A stretch of 64,000 bases of DNA from Abditibacteriaceae bacterium (GCA_019239895.1 JAFAZH010000021.1:83259-147258); one strand, 5' to 3'; positions 27,909-36,391 are shown, numbered from the stretch's first letter. Translations and numbers: made by a program. Notes: a model not told the origin generated them from the sequence alone.

Positions 27909-28688
27909 ATGTTGCTTGAGGACTGCCAGGTTCAGCAATTCATAGAGCAGGGTTTTATCCGACTGGATAATGCTTTCCCCCGGCAATTAGCGGATGCTGG
28001 GCGGGAGATATTGTGGCGTGACACGGGCTGCGATCCCCACAACCCTACAACCTGGACACAGCCTGTTATCAGGCTTGGGAGTTACACCCAGGAATCGTTT
28101 CAGCAGGCGGTAAACACGGCTCAACTGCATAGCGCCTTCGACCAACTTGTTGGCAAAGGGCGTTGGGAGCCACGCGAAAGTCTCGGCACTTTTCCGATTC
28201 GATTTCCCAGCCTCGATGATCCGGGCGATGCCGGGTGGCATGTTGATGTCAGCTTTGCCGACGAGAATTCAGACCCCAACGATTTCTTTAACTGGCGGGT
28301 CAATGTCCATTCTAGAGGCCGCGCGTTGCTCATGCTCTTTTTGTTTTCCGATGTGAGCGAGCAGGATGCACCGACACGCATCAGAGTCGGGTCGCATCTC
28401 GATATGGCGCAATGGCTCGCGCCCGCCCGGGATGCTGGCATATCGCTCAGGGAACTGGATTTAACCAGCAGCACCCACCGTCCCCAGACTTTAGCCGTGG
28501 GCGCAGCGGGCACGGTTTATCTGTGCCATCCTTTTCTCGTTCATGCCGCGCAACCGCATCATGGCAAGGAGCCGCGCTTCATGGCCCAGCCGCCGCTTTA
28601 TCCAGCTCAGCCGTTCCATCTCCATCGTAAGGACAACGCTTATTCACCAGTGGAAATGGCGATTCGCCAGGGTCTCGGACTCGAATAA
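27909..28688 (+). CDS. Phytanoyl-CoA dioxygenase (PhyH)-like Fe(II)/2-oxoglutarate oxygenase
   Basis: The iron ligands appear as HxD in GWHVDVSF and the distal His in HPFLVHAAQPHHGKEPRF, whose Arg would bind 2-oxoglutarate. The 259-residue length and the phrase VGAAGTVYLCHPFLVHAA fit the PhyH family. Members hydroxylate small molecules such as lipids or natural products, and the substrate here is not inferable. The gene is 48 bp from the DDYP member 3 and may share its transcript. Confidence 0.85.
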   Translation: MLLEDCQVQQFIEQGFIRLDNAFPRQLADAGREILWRDTGCDPHNPTTWTQPVIRLGSYTQESFQQAVNTAQLHSAFDQLVGKGRWEPRESLGTFPIRFPSLDDPGDAGWHVDVSFADENSDPNDFFNWRVNVHSRGRALLMLFLFSDVSEQDAPTRIRVGSHLDMAQWLAPARDAGISLRELDLTSSTHRPQTLAVGAAGTVYLCHPFLVHAAQPHHGKEPRFMAQPPLYPAQPFHLHRKDNAYSPVEMAIRQGLGLE

Positions 28689-28850
28689 ATGCGCTGGCCT
28701 CAGAACTCTATGAGGCCAGGCTTAACGGTCAGACAATTAAGCGTTACAATGAAAGTGCGGCGCTGTGGCTCGTGCTTTCGTCAGTTACAGGGCGCAACTG
28801 ATTTAGACATTGAGTGACTCTATTATAGCGGTGCCATGCGGAGGGTCTAC

Positions 28851-29183
28851 ATGACAATTGACGGGATTTTTTGTAATGGCCGGTATCGAGTCAGCACCGT
28901 TTCCTCGGAGATGAGAATGTCGCACTGGATTGATGCTCCCATTGTCACCAGGGTCGAGGATGGAAGCTCAATTCTCGATCTCTCACAGGAGATATGGGAT
29001 TTGCAAGACACCCGCGAAGAGGGAGAGGTGCTGGTTCTGATTATAAGAAAGTATCCCGGTCTGACGAATGGTGTGGAAGTGAGCATCCTCCCGGAATTGG
29101 GCAGTTTCTTGATTGCCGACAGCAACGCAAGGCGCAACGTAACGCGCGAGGAGCTAATGGCGAAGCTCAGCGAATACCCTTAA
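28851..29183 (+). CDS. Hypothetical protein (110 aa)
   Basis: This soluble acidic protein has the phrases DGSSILDLSQEIWDL and EEGEVLVLIIRKYPG. No signal peptide, membrane helix or known motif is visible. The ATG at 28851 has GGAGGG 7 nt upstream. An in-frame ATG at 28836 follows a TATTAT box by 9 nt and would suit a leaderless message, so the start is ambiguous. Confidence 0.65.
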   Translation: MTIDGIFCNGRYRVSTVSSEMRMSHWIDAPIVTRVEDGSSILDLSQEIWDLQDTREEGEVLVLIIRKYPGLTNGVEVSILPELGSFLIADSNARRNVTREELMAKLSEYP

Positions 29184-29270
29184 CTCATGGTCGGCGCACA
29201 CCCGCTATTGTGGGCGAGCAGCCTCAGCGTTGGGCCAGCAGGCGACTTGCCCAGTCGTTCGGTTATTATT

Positions 29271-29425
29271 AAATAGCCCAAGTTGCTACCGCAGGCCCAG
29301 TGGTTAAAACCACGGGCTGCAAAACAAAGTCCGCCTGCGCGGACTGCCTCAGTCGCCGCAGGGCGACTTCGTTTCGCAGCCCGTGACTTGAGTCACGGCA
29401 CCACCAGTAGCAACTTGGGCTATTT
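29271..29425. repeat. Large palindromic repeat, 155 bp, perfect 19-bp ends
   Basis: The ends AAATAGCCCAAGTTGCTAC (29271) and its exact reverse complement (29407) enclose a nested palindrome. The inner part contains GGTTAAAACCACGGGCTGCAAAAC, GTCCGCCTGCGCGGACT and AGTCGCCGCAGGGCGACT. A related element lies at 31244-31402. These resemble dispersed imperfect palindromes seen in large soil and aquatic bacterial genomes. No ORF is present. Confidence 0.8.
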
Positions 29426-29469
29426 AAGCTTGATGGCTGCTATATCCACTATTGAAGGAGAAAAAGACT

Positions 29470-29997
29470 GTGACCATTGTTGATCGCTTATTGGGGCACG
29501 ACGCCTGGACGACACGGCAGTTGCTTTTGCGCTGCCGGGAGTTATCGGAGGAGCAACTGAGCCGCAAGTTTGACATCGGTGACAAGAGCCTGCTGGAGAC
29601 TTTTGAGCACCTCATCGCCTGTATGGAAGGCCATACCGAATTTATGATGGGGCGCACGGCTTATGAAGCCTACCGTGATGATGAAACGGTGGATGGTATG
29701 CTGACCCGGCTAACGATTGTCGCCAAAGACCTGGCCGAAGTTGCCAGCAGGGTAGACCGTGAGGGCCAGGCGGATGTCATGGTCACTGACCCCGACAATG
29801 GCAACCGGCGGTCGCTGGGCGGATTGATTGCCCATACCATCACCCACAGTATGCATCACCGTGCGCAGATTCTCTACATACTCGAGCAACTGGGCGTGCA
29901 GAATGTCATTGAAGGCGATGCCCTCGGTTGGGAAGCTCAAGCACGAGGCTGGGGCTGGGCCGATGGTCAAAGCTCTGGCCGCATGATAGCAGATTAA
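29470..29997 (+). CDS. DinB/YfiT-like four-helix metal-binding protein
   Basis: The fold signature is LLGHDAWTTRQLLLRCREL at the start, a metal-ligand His in LLETFEHLIACMEGH, and ITHSMHHRAQILYILEQLG near the C-terminus with the other His ligands. The 175-residue length fits the DinB superfamily, which includes thiol-dependent transferases and stress-induced proteins. The GTG start at 29470 lies about 10 nt after GAAGGAG. The exact activity is not assignable. Confidence 0.85.
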   Translation: MTIVDRLLGHDAWTTRQLLLRCRELSEEQLSRKFDIGDKSLLETFEHLIACMEGHTEFMMGRTAYEAYRDDETVDGMLTRLTIVAKDLAEVASRVDREGQADVMVTDPDNGNRRSLGGLIAHTITHSMHHRAQILYILEQLGVQNVIEGDALGWEAQARGWGWADGQSSGRMIAD

Positions 29998-30080
29998 AGA
30001 CCCCCAGCCACGCCAACAGCCACCGCAACCGACGCCTTCCGGCTCTATGCCACTACGCCCCGCGTGGCTGAGTCTATCGT

Positions 30081-30117
30081 TTGAGCGTGGCGCGGGGTGT
30101 GACGTATAATAGGCGCT
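30081..30117 (+). promoter_or_regulatory. Promoter immediately before the cbrC-like start codon
   Basis: TTGAGC at 30081 and TATAAT at 30105 are separated by 18 bp. The ATG at 30118 follows the -10 box by 7 nt, so transcription should begin at or next to the start codon and give a leaderless mRNA. Confidence 0.6.
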
Positions 30118-30672
30118 ATGGACTTACCTCGCTTTAAATATCATCCCGACCCGGTTGCCACAGGCAGCGTTAAGGCTTCTGAGGTGCAGTGCGCGTGTTG
30201 CCGTCAAGTGAGAGGCTATATTTACACCGGCCCGGTCTACGCAACTGCGGAGCTTGATGAAAGCCTGTGTCCCTGGTGCCTGGCCGATGGCACAGCCCAT
30301 GAGAAGTTCGCTGCCAGTTTTGTGGATGAGGCTGGAGTGGGCGGCTATGACCAATGGGATGCTGTTCCCGCGGAAGTCGTGGCCGAAGTCGCGCACCGCA
30401 CGCCGGGCTTCACAGGCTGGCAGCAGGAACAGTGGTGGACGCATTGCGGTGATGCCGCCGAGTTTCTGGGCGTCGCAGGTTATGCCGAACTGCAAGAGTA
30501 TGGCGAGGAAGCCGTGGCTTTTATCCGCGCTGCGTTTAGTGAGGAGAGTGATCTGCAAGGCCAGGAACTCGATGATGCCTTCCAGGAGTTTGACCGCGAC
30601 CACGGCCCCACCGCCTATGTATTCAGGTGTCGCCACTGCCATAAGCTGGGCGGCTACTGGGATTGTCATTAA
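30118..30672 (+). CDS. cbrC: CbrC/UPF0167 family protein
   Basis: The diagnostic opening LPRFKYHPDPVATGSV is followed by CACCRQVRGYIYTGPVYA and CPWCLADGTAH, which give paired Cys motifs. A further CRHCHK pair lies at the C-terminus, suggesting zinc binding. UPF0167 members such as E. coli CbrC are linked to colicin E2 tolerance through the CreBC regulon; whether that applies here is unknown. The 184-residue length is normal. The gene appears to be leaderless. Confidence 0.88.
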   Translation: MDLPRFKYHPDPVATGSVKASEVQCACCRQVRGYIYTGPVYATAELDESLCPWCLADGTAHEKFAASFVDEAGVGGYDQWDAVPAEVVAEVAHRTPGFTGWQQEQWWTHCGDAAEFLGVAGYAELQEYGEEAVAFIRAAFSEESDLQGQELDDAFQEFDRDHGPTAYVFRCRHCHKLGGYWDCH

Positions 30673-30790
30673 AATGGCCATCAATCGCCGCACAAGCCTC
30701 TGAACCCAGATTCCTTTCTGCCTGAACTCCGCCGTCCGGTTGCAGTGTGCTATGTTGGCAAATGCATTCAGGAATAGCCTAATGAGGTGT

Positions 30791-30796
30791 TATAAT
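30791..30796 (+). promoter_or_regulatory. Consensus -10 box upstream of mscL
   Basis: TATAAT lies 50 bp before the mscL start. The -35 region (TTCAGG, 18 bp upstream) is weak. Unlike its neighbours this gene also has a Shine-Dalgarno (AAAGGGGTG) and so has a real 5' leader. Confidence 0.45.
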
Positions 30797-30846
30797 AGCG
30801 GCGATGGTGCGAACCAGCGTTCTCTATCGAAAAGGGGTGTAAGTTT

Positions 30847-31227
30847 ATGATTCAGGAATTTCGAGATTTTATTGCAAAGGGCAACGTGCTGGATTTGGCG
30901 GTGGCCGTCCTGATCGGAGCTGCGTTTGGTAAGATCGTGGACTCTTTTGTGAAAGACATCCTGACCCCGGTGTTAGCCCCTCTTACACCGGGGCGAGATT
31001 TCGCCGCTTACAAATTGGGGCCGTTTGGGGTAGGGAACTTCATCAATAATGTGTTGCAATTTCTGATTATCGCTTTCGTGCTGTTCCTCATCGTTAAAGC
31101 CGTCAAGCGAATCCAGAGACCAGTGGCTGTCGAGCCTCCGGCCCCCGTGGTTGATCTGGCTGCCGAAAACGTCGCCCAAAACCAGCAGATTATCGCCTTA
31201 CTCGAACAAATCGTCGCCAAGTCATAA
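30847..31227 (+). CDS. mscL: Large-conductance mechanosensitive channel MscL
   Basis: The N-terminal amphipathic helix (IQEFRDFIAKGNVLDLAVAVLIGAAFGKIVDSFVKD) and TM1 carry the family's hallmark residues. TM2 is NFINNVLQFLIIAFVLFLIVKAV, followed by a Pro-rich linker and the C-terminal helix (QQIIALLEQIV). At 126 residues it is slightly shorter than E. coli MscL. It forms a pentameric channel in the inner membrane that releases solutes on hypo-osmotic shock. The gene is monocistronic with its own -10 box. Confidence 0.97.
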   Translation: MIQEFRDFIAKGNVLDLAVAVLIGAAFGKIVDSFVKDILTPVLAPLTPGRDFAAYKLGPFGVGNFINNVLQFLIIAFVLFLIVKAVKRIQRPVAVEPPAPVVDLAAENVAQNQQIIALLEQIVAKS

Positions 31228-31243
31228 TCATCTTCCGATAAGA

Positions 31244-31402
31244 CAACTCAACTTGCTTTCTGGGGCCAGCGGTTAAAACCACCGGCTGCAAAACGAAGTC
31301 GCCCTGCGGCGACTCCAACAGTCCGCGTAGGCGGACTTGGTCTTGCAGTCTGCGAATTTATTCGCTGGTTAATACGCCCCTATCGTAGTAGTAAGTTGAG
31401 TT
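31244..31402. repeat. Large imperfect palindromic repeat related to 29271-29425
   Basis: The ends AACTCAACTT and AAGTTGAGTT frame a core with GGTTAAAACCACCGGCTGCAAAAC and AAGTCGCCCTGCGGCGACT, the same modules as the upstream element but more diverged. It fills the gap between mscL and the GNAT gene. Its right end overlaps the probable promoter of the GNAT gene. Confidence 0.7.
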
Positions 31403-31416
31403 AAGATAATCTTAAT

Positions 31417-31869
31417 GTGAGTGACACCATTATCCGCCAGGCCAACGAGTCCGATATTTCGGCTGTCTGCCAACTTCAACAGCAGTGGTTTGAAGAAGGC
31501 AGTTATTACGGCTTTAGGCCGGAGGGTCGTAAGCAGTTTCAGGCGGCTCTTGGCCCCTACTTTCTGGTCGCGGAGCTTGACGGCGCGGTGATTGGCTTTA
31601 TTGCGGCCTCGATTCATACCAGCGAGGGCACCGCCGTCATGGAGGCAGGTGACAGCTACATAGAAATTGATAATCTTTACATGTCGCCCCCATTCAGAAA
31701 CCAGGGCATCGGCAGCCAGTTGGTGACTCAACTGCTGTCCTACGCCAAAGAGCAGGGCGTTGCCCATGCCTTGCTCTGTTCAGCCAACAAAGACATCCCC
31801 CGCATTATCAAGTTCTACGAGCAGCACAACTTCAAAAGCTGGTATGTAAAGCTGTTCCAAAAACTGTGA
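31417..31869 (+). CDS. GNAT family N-acetyltransferase
   Basis: Typical GNAT strands and the acetyl-CoA loop are visible: YIEIDNLYMSPPFRNQGIGSQLVTQLLSYAKEQGV (motif A, R/Q-x-x-G-I-G). HALLCSANKDIPRIIKFYEQHNFKSW follows as motif B. It starts with GTG, with a -10-like GATAAT 6 nt upstream and no Shine-Dalgarno. The acceptor substrate is unknown. A second GNAT gene follows 30 bp later. Confidence 0.88.
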   Translation: MSDTIIRQANESDISAVCQLQQQWFEEGSYYGFRPEGRKQFQAALGPYFLVAELDGAVIGFIAASIHTSEGTAVMEAGDSYIEIDNLYMSPPFRNQGIGSQLVTQLLSYAKEQGVAHALLCSANKDIPRIIKFYEQHNFKSWYVKLFQKL

Positions 31870-31899
31870 TGAGTAATATTTGATGGGTGATAATACCGG

Positions 31900-32295
31900 A
31901 TGATTGAATATCGGCCCAGTCGTCCTGATGACCATGCAGCGGTGCGCCAGTTCCTGATGGAAGTGGGTTGGCAGCGCCGCGTCCAGGATGTGGCGCGGTT
32001 TGAGAAAATGATGGATAGGGCTGACCGCACGATGCTGGCTCTCGAAGGGACGCGTATTGTTGGCTTTGGGCGAGCCTTATGTGATGGCGTTTCCAACGGC
32101 TATCTCTCGATGTTGGCCGTGGCAGAAGATAAGCGCGGTCAGGGTATTGGTCGTGAATTGGTGCAGCGACTGATGGCCGACGATGACGATGATAATGTCA
32201 CCTGGGTGCTGCGGGCCGGGCGTCAAAGCGCGGGCTTCTGGCGAAAGCTGGGATTCAAAGCATCGGATACAGCAATGGAGCGGGTCAGAAGTTGA
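31900..32295 (+). CDS. GNAT family N-acetyltransferase (second)
   Basis: The motif A core is YLSMLAVAEDKRGQGIGRELVQRLMADD, and the C-terminal GFWRKLGFKASD is the usual motif B end. At 131 residues it is a minimal GNAT. GATAAT lies 5 nt before the ATG, again consistent with a leaderless message. It is not closely related to the preceding GNAT. Confidence 0.87.
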   Translation: MIEYRPSRPDDHAAVRQFLMEVGWQRRVQDVARFEKMMDRADRTMLALEGTRIVGFGRALCDGVSNGYLSMLAVAEDKRGQGIGRELVQRLMADDDDDNVTWVLRAGRQSAGFWRKLGFKASDTAMERVRS

Positions 32296-32400
32296 GATTG
32301 AGACATCCTCTACTGCCAGTCGGCCACTCGATTACCGCTGAGGACAAGCGAATTGCGAGGGAGTGGCTGCGGGCGGTTGGGCTTTGAACGATACCAAGCT

Positions 32401-33462
32401 ATGATTTCACCACGGCTTTATACCCAGTTAGCTGACCGCTACGGTATCGCAGTGATCTATAATGTGGCTGTCCTGGCGGGTGGCGAATGGAAAAGGCTCT
32501 TGCGACTGGAAACGGACAGGGGGCTTTTGGTTTTGAGTGTCAGTCATCCCACCACCGTTGTAGCAGGTATGGACTTTGAACATGATCTGCTGGGTTACAT
32601 GAGCCGACTGGTGTCGGAGGTTCCGGCGCCTTTAATGGGGCGCGATGGAACGACTTATTTCCTGCTCGACGGTCGTGTGGCAACTCTGTTTCCCTTCATG
32701 CCTGGCACTATGGCCAACGATGAACTCGAAGCGGTTCGATTGGAAACGGCGCGCATGTTGGCTCGCTTGCACCAGGCTTTTCTTAATCATCCCGCTCCCC
32801 TGGCGAGACCCGGCATCTGCGCCTTGTGCGACTTGGACTGGAACTATAACCAGTGGTGGGATTGGCATGAGGTATCTCTTCTCCTATCGGATACCAGTGA
32901 GCCTCAAAGCGCCGTGCGCCGTTTTTGGGAAGATGGACTCCCCTTTACAGTGGACATCATGAAGCGAAGGTCACAGATTGAACGAGAGAAAGAGACTTTA
33001 AGCCACTGGCTCAAAGCGTTAACCGCCTCTGGCCGCTCCCTGCTTTTTGCCCCCACTCACGGCGATTATTACGCTAGAAACCTGCTGATGCAAGGGAACC
33101 GGGTAAGCGCCGTCTTAGATTGGGATGAGTGCCGTCCCGACTGGCTCTCCTTTGAACTGGCACGCGCAACCTTGAATCTGTGCAGTGGTGACGCAGGAGG
33201 CTTGCGTCAAGGCAAAACCATCGAGTGCTTCCGTGCGAAAGCGAATTCTTTTTTAAGAGCCTACCAAGATGCCGGTGGCCCCGTTCCGCCTGGCGAGTTT
33301 GACCTGTTAGTTCCCTTCATGCGCTGTGTGTGCCTCATTGATACGATATTCGCCTTTGCTGCTTGCCTGCGCGGTGAAGAGTGGAACCCAGCCCACGCGG
33401 AATATCATTTGAATAATTTGATAACTCTGGAAAACTTAGAAGATGTTCAGCTATTTGACTGA
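32401..33462 (+). CDS. APH/choline-kinase-like phosphotransferase
   Basis: The catalytic loop THGDYYARNLLMQGNRVSAVLDWDECRPDW carries the Brenner-type HGD...N motif and the metal-binding D-W-D. The N-lobe has VAVLAGGEWKRLLRLETDRGLLVLSV, in which the usual ATP-binding Lys is not clearly conserved. The family includes aminoglycoside, homoserine and choline kinases. There is no evidence that this one gives antibiotic resistance. The ATG at 32401 was taken as the start; an in-frame start exists at 32353. Confidence 0.8.
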   Translation: MISPRLYTQLADRYGIAVIYNVAVLAGGEWKRLLRLETDRGLLVLSVSHPTTVVAGMDFEHDLLGYMSRLVSEVPAPLMGRDGTTYFLLDGRVATLFPFMPGTMANDELEAVRLETARMLARLHQAFLNHPAPLARPGICALCDLDWNYNQWWDWHEVSLLLSDTSEPQSAVRRFWEDGLPFTVDIMKRRSQIEREKETLSHWLKALTASGRSLLFAPTHGDYYARNLLMQGNRVSAVLDWDECRPDWLSFELARATLNLCSGDAGGLRQGKTIECFRAKANSFLRAYQDAGGPVPPGEFDLLVPFMRCVCLIDTIFAFAACLRGEEWNPAHAEYHLNNLITLENLEDVQLFD

Positions 33463-33551
33463 CTGTTGCCTGTGGCCGACGGCTAACCTTGGCTCTCCTT
33501 AAACTAAACTTGTCCGGTGGCAGGTTATGAGAGTGCGGTAGAATCAGAACT

Positions 33552-33770
33552 ATGGAAACTCTGGGCATCCTTTTCTTTGGCTACGCTATTGTTTTCGGTT
33601 TCTTGCTGTTAGTATGCGCGCTGATGGGATTGCGCATGGTGCTGGGCCAACTCTTGGGTTGGATACTAGTCAACGTGCGCGATATTATGAGGCGACGCCA
33701 GCAGCAACGACTTAACGTGCGGGGTGGCTTTCTCGTAGACGATAATTATCCACTCCACCCCAAATCATAA
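33552..33770 (+). CDS. Tiny membrane protein with DDYP-type tail, member 4
   Basis: This 72-residue protein has a helix at about residues 5-27 (GILFFGYAIVFGFLLLVCALMG), a second hydrophobic segment, a basic Arg/Gln-rich cluster (MRRRQQQRLNVR) and the tail GGFLVDDNYPLHPKS. TAGAAT lies 7 nt before the ATG and there is no Shine-Dalgarno. Member 5 follows 12 bp downstream, so the pair mirrors members 1 and 2. Confidence 0.78.
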   Translation: METLGILFFGYAIVFGFLLLVCALMGLRMVLGQLLGWILVNVRDIMRRRQQQRLNVRGGFLVDDNYPLHPKS

Positions 33771-33782
33771 AGACATCCCTGA

Positions 33783-34019
33783 GTGACTTTTGGTTTGACT
33801 GATACTGCTATGGCTATTTTTCCTTATCTGTTCATGTTGGTGCTGGTTGTCACCTTTACATTCTTGCTGTGCGCGGGCCTTGAATTCTGCGTCCGTGCGG
33901 GTCAATGGTTTATGGACTTGCTCGACTTCGCCCGAAGCGTTAAGCCGGAACAAGCGGCCATGACGGATGGTGGCTTTGAGGTAAAGGATGATTACCCTGT
34001 TAGTGGACAGCAGCCATAA
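33783..34019 (+). CDS. Tiny membrane protein with DDYP-type tail, member 5
   Basis: This protein has up to 78 residues from a GTG at 33783; the ATG at 33810 is an alternative start. One strong helix (IFPYLFMLVLVVTFTFLLCAG) leads to a mixed-charge stretch and the tail DGGFEVKDDYPVSGQQP. It shares the G-F-x-[IV]-x-D-[DN]-Y-P motif with the other four members, while the rest of the sequence is unlike them. Confidence 0.75.
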   Translation: MTFGLTDTAMAIFPYLFMLVLVVTFTFLLCAGLEFCVRAGQWFMDLLDFARSVKPEQAAMTDGGFEVKDDYPVSGQQP

Positions 34020-34021
34020 GG

Positions 34022-34035
34022 TATAAATCCACACC
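34022..34035 (+). promoter_or_regulatory. -10 box directly before the propeller gene
   Basis: TATAAA at 34022 lies 8 nt before the ATG. A TTAGTG lies 16 bp upstream of it. No Shine-Dalgarno fits between them, so this is another leaderless candidate. Confidence 0.45.
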
Positions 34036-35100
34036 ATGAAATTATTCTCTCGGATTCAATTCATCTGCTTACTCGTTGTCTGCACTGGCGCAGCGAGGGC
34101 GCGGGGCGAGGGCGATATTGTTTATGCGGCACGTTATTACCTGAAGCCGGGGCAGCGCGGGCAGAGCCATGCGCACCTCTACCGCATCAACCCCGATGGC
34201 ACCGGAAGACGGCAACTGACGCGGGGGCAGAAGGATGAGGTGCATCCGCTGTGGTCGCCCGATGGACAGCAGATTGCCTTTATGCGTTATAGCTGCTGCG
34301 ACAACTCCGATGCGTTGTGCCTCATCGGAGCCAATGGCGGCATCGTCAAACCCGTAGCGTGTCCCTATCCCCAGGAATACGGGTGGGTGCCGCACAGCCA
34401 CACTCTGGCTGTGCTAACGGATAAAGACCTACTCTTAATAGATGCGCATAAGGGTGCAAAACGCTCCTGGGGGCGGGCCTCTGCGGTCGCCTGGTCACCC
34501 GATGGTAAGCGATGCCTCATGACCCAGGAGAAGGGTGATGGTCAAATCCGCGCCTATCCCGATGGCCGGGTGCTGGGCACTGTTCATGAGCTATTCGATG
34601 CCAGTTGGCTAGACAACGCAACTTTAGTGGGGTTGGGTGCGGAAGAGTCCAACACCATGCTCAAAGTCGTGGGCGCTGATGGGCACGAGCAGCGACGAGT
34701 GACGCTCAAGCCAAAAGATGCCGACAGTAAGGAAGCCCTGGAAGGGGCCGCCATGCAGGTGTTGCGGATGCCTAACGATATTCATGCGGTCTTAGTGGCC
34801 TCCTATGGCGTAATCGCGGCTCGCACTTACACCTATTTCAAAGTTCCCCTTGATGGCCCCTTAACTGGCACCATGCAACGCTTTTTCACGGGCAAGGTGC
34901 TGCACTGGTCGCCTGATGGCCAGCGGTTCTGCACCTATCCTTACTGGGACTTAGCGCCTTTTGACAAGAAGAAGGATGGTAGCACGCGCGTTGTCTATGT
35001 CGCTCCGCTGCAAATCGGCGCATCCCGCACCGGCACTTTGCACTCCATTGTGTCGGGTCTGGTGTTTGTCACCGATTGTGACTGGCGCAAGCCGGATTAG
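34036..35100 (+). CDS. Exported TolB-like beta-propeller protein
   Basis: A signal peptide (MKLFSRIQFICLLVVCTGAARA) precedes propeller blades. Characteristic PD40 repeats are INPDGTGRRQLTRGQKDEVHPLWSPDGQQIAF, VAWSPDGKRCLMTQ and LHWSPDGQRFCTYPYW. TolB-like propellers mediate protein contacts in the periplasm. No Tol-Pal genes are nearby, so a direct TolB role is unlikely. Confidence 0.82.
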   Translation: MKLFSRIQFICLLVVCTGAARARGEGDIVYAARYYLKPGQRGQSHAHLYRINPDGTGRRQLTRGQKDEVHPLWSPDGQQIAFMRYSCCDNSDALCLIGANGGIVKPVACPYPQEYGWVPHSHTLAVLTDKDLLLIDAHKGAKRSWGRASAVAWSPDGKRCLMTQEKGDGQIRAYPDGRVLGTVHELFDASWLDNATLVGLGAEESNTMLKVVGADGHEQRRVTLKPKDADSKEALEGAAMQVLRMPNDIHAVLVASYGVIAARTYTYFKVPLDGPLTGTMQRFFTGKVLHWSPDGQRFCTYPYWDLAPFDKKKDGSTRVVYVAPLQIGASRTGTLHSIVSGLVFVTDCDWRKPD

Positions 35101-35191
35101 ACACGCCGCGCACTGCTACGCTTCGTTTGAAAAATCGGCATTACGGGTATGCTAATAAGGAGAAGACAAAGCGTAGCTGAGGAGTCGGGTG

Positions 35192-36391
35192 ATGCCGGGT
35201 CAAAGTGCCGAGAGTCCACTGAGCCAGATGCAAATCGCCGCGCCCTGCCAATCCTCCTGGGACAAGATGCCCGGCGGCGATCAGGTGCGCTTCTGCCAGT
35301 CCTGCTACAAGAACGTTTACAACCTGTCGCACATGACGCGGACTGAGGCTGTGCAGTTGGTGACGCAGACCGAAGGGCATAGCTGTGCGCGTTATTATCG
35401 CCGCGCCGATGGCACGATCATGACGGAAGAGTGTCCCGTCGGGCTGCATCGCGTCCATCGTCCGCTCAAGTGTTTCCGTGCCGCCATGCTGGGTTTCTTT
35501 GCGCCTTTACTCGGTTTTGTGGCTGTGGTGTTGGGGACGAAACTAACCGGGGCCACGACCAACCCGCAGGTGGGAGCTACCGGGCCAATCGCCAGGTTGC
35601 GCAGCCGTCAGCCTTTCCAGACTATCGGTGCCTGGATTGATCCTACACCGATCAACGATGCTGTCATCGCTTGTGGCGTGCCATCAACACGCATTGGGTC
35701 ACCATATGGAGTGCCAGCGGAACGCTGGGGACAATTATCGTCTACTAATCCTGAGATGGTCAGTCGGAGTTTGCCCGACGGCACTACAAAACCAGCACCT
35801 TCGGGAGCAACCAGCCACGCGATCCTGCATGAAAATATGCTCCAATTGCAGCCAATGGGAGCGACCTTCAAAATCCCCGCATCATGGTTTGGTGACGTTG
35901 GGAATCTCTACCAGAGATACGATAATATTCTTGTGACACATCGAGAATTGGAAGCGGTGCAGGATAAATTCGGCTTTGAAGGGGGCGCGGCGATTGTGAA
36001 TGCTGCTCTGGATTTTGACTCGTGCGTGGCCCAGCTTAGGAGCGCAGATTTCAACAGCGACTTGAGCTTGAGAGTTTATGTGACTGATCTCGATGCCACT
36101 CAGTTGAAGCAAAAACTGGCGGGTGACGTGTATCAAACTGCTACTGATGTCAATGCCGGGGGTGTTATCAATGAGGATCGCACGCGGGGAGATTGGACAG
36201 AACACACCTTCACGCTACAAGATTTACGCTGGGATTATAATCACAGTAACCGCTACATGGACTTCTACTGGCAAAAGATGGGGGATCAGATGGTGGTGCT
36301 GGTGTTCACCTATAAAGATCAACTCAATCAAAATGATAAGCAAGTCCAGGAGATTCTGCATTCTTTTTCGGTGCAACCAAATGTTCCGTGA
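35192..36391 (+). CDS. Membrane protein with N-terminal Cys-rich (zinc-type) domain, paralogue A
   Basis: Residues ~10-95 contain a Cys-rich module: C-x4-WDKM, VRFCQSCYKNVYNLSHMTR, a lone Cys in the segment SCARYYRRADG, and TEECPVGL. I recognise similar modules, CP..W..M..d...RFC..C...V.NLS.MT, from N-termini of envelope proteins in Acidobacteria and Planctomycetes. Zinc binding is inferred. One membrane helix (MLGFFAPLLGFVAVVLGTKL) follows, then a soluble domain of ~270 residues without known similarity. GAGGAG precedes the ATG. Upstream, GGTATGCTAATAAG is shared with paralogue B. Confidence 0.75.
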   Translation: MPGQSAESPLSQMQIAAPCQSSWDKMPGGDQVRFCQSCYKNVYNLSHMTRTEAVQLVTQTEGHSCARYYRRADGTIMTEECPVGLHRVHRPLKCFRAAMLGFFAPLLGFVAVVLGTKLTGATTNPQVGATGPIARLRSRQPFQTIGAWIDPTPINDAVIACGVPSTRIGSPYGVPAERWGQLSSTNPEMVSRSLPDGTTKPAPSGATSHAILHENMLQLQPMGATFKIPASWFGDVGNLYQRYDNILVTHRELEAVQDKFGFEGGAAIVNAALDFDSCVAQLRSADFNSDLSLRVYVTDLDATQLKQKLAGDVYQTATDVNAGGVINEDRTRGDWTEHTFTLQDLRWDYNHSNRYMDFYWQKMGDQMVVLVFTYKDQLNQNDKQVQEILHSFSVQPNVP

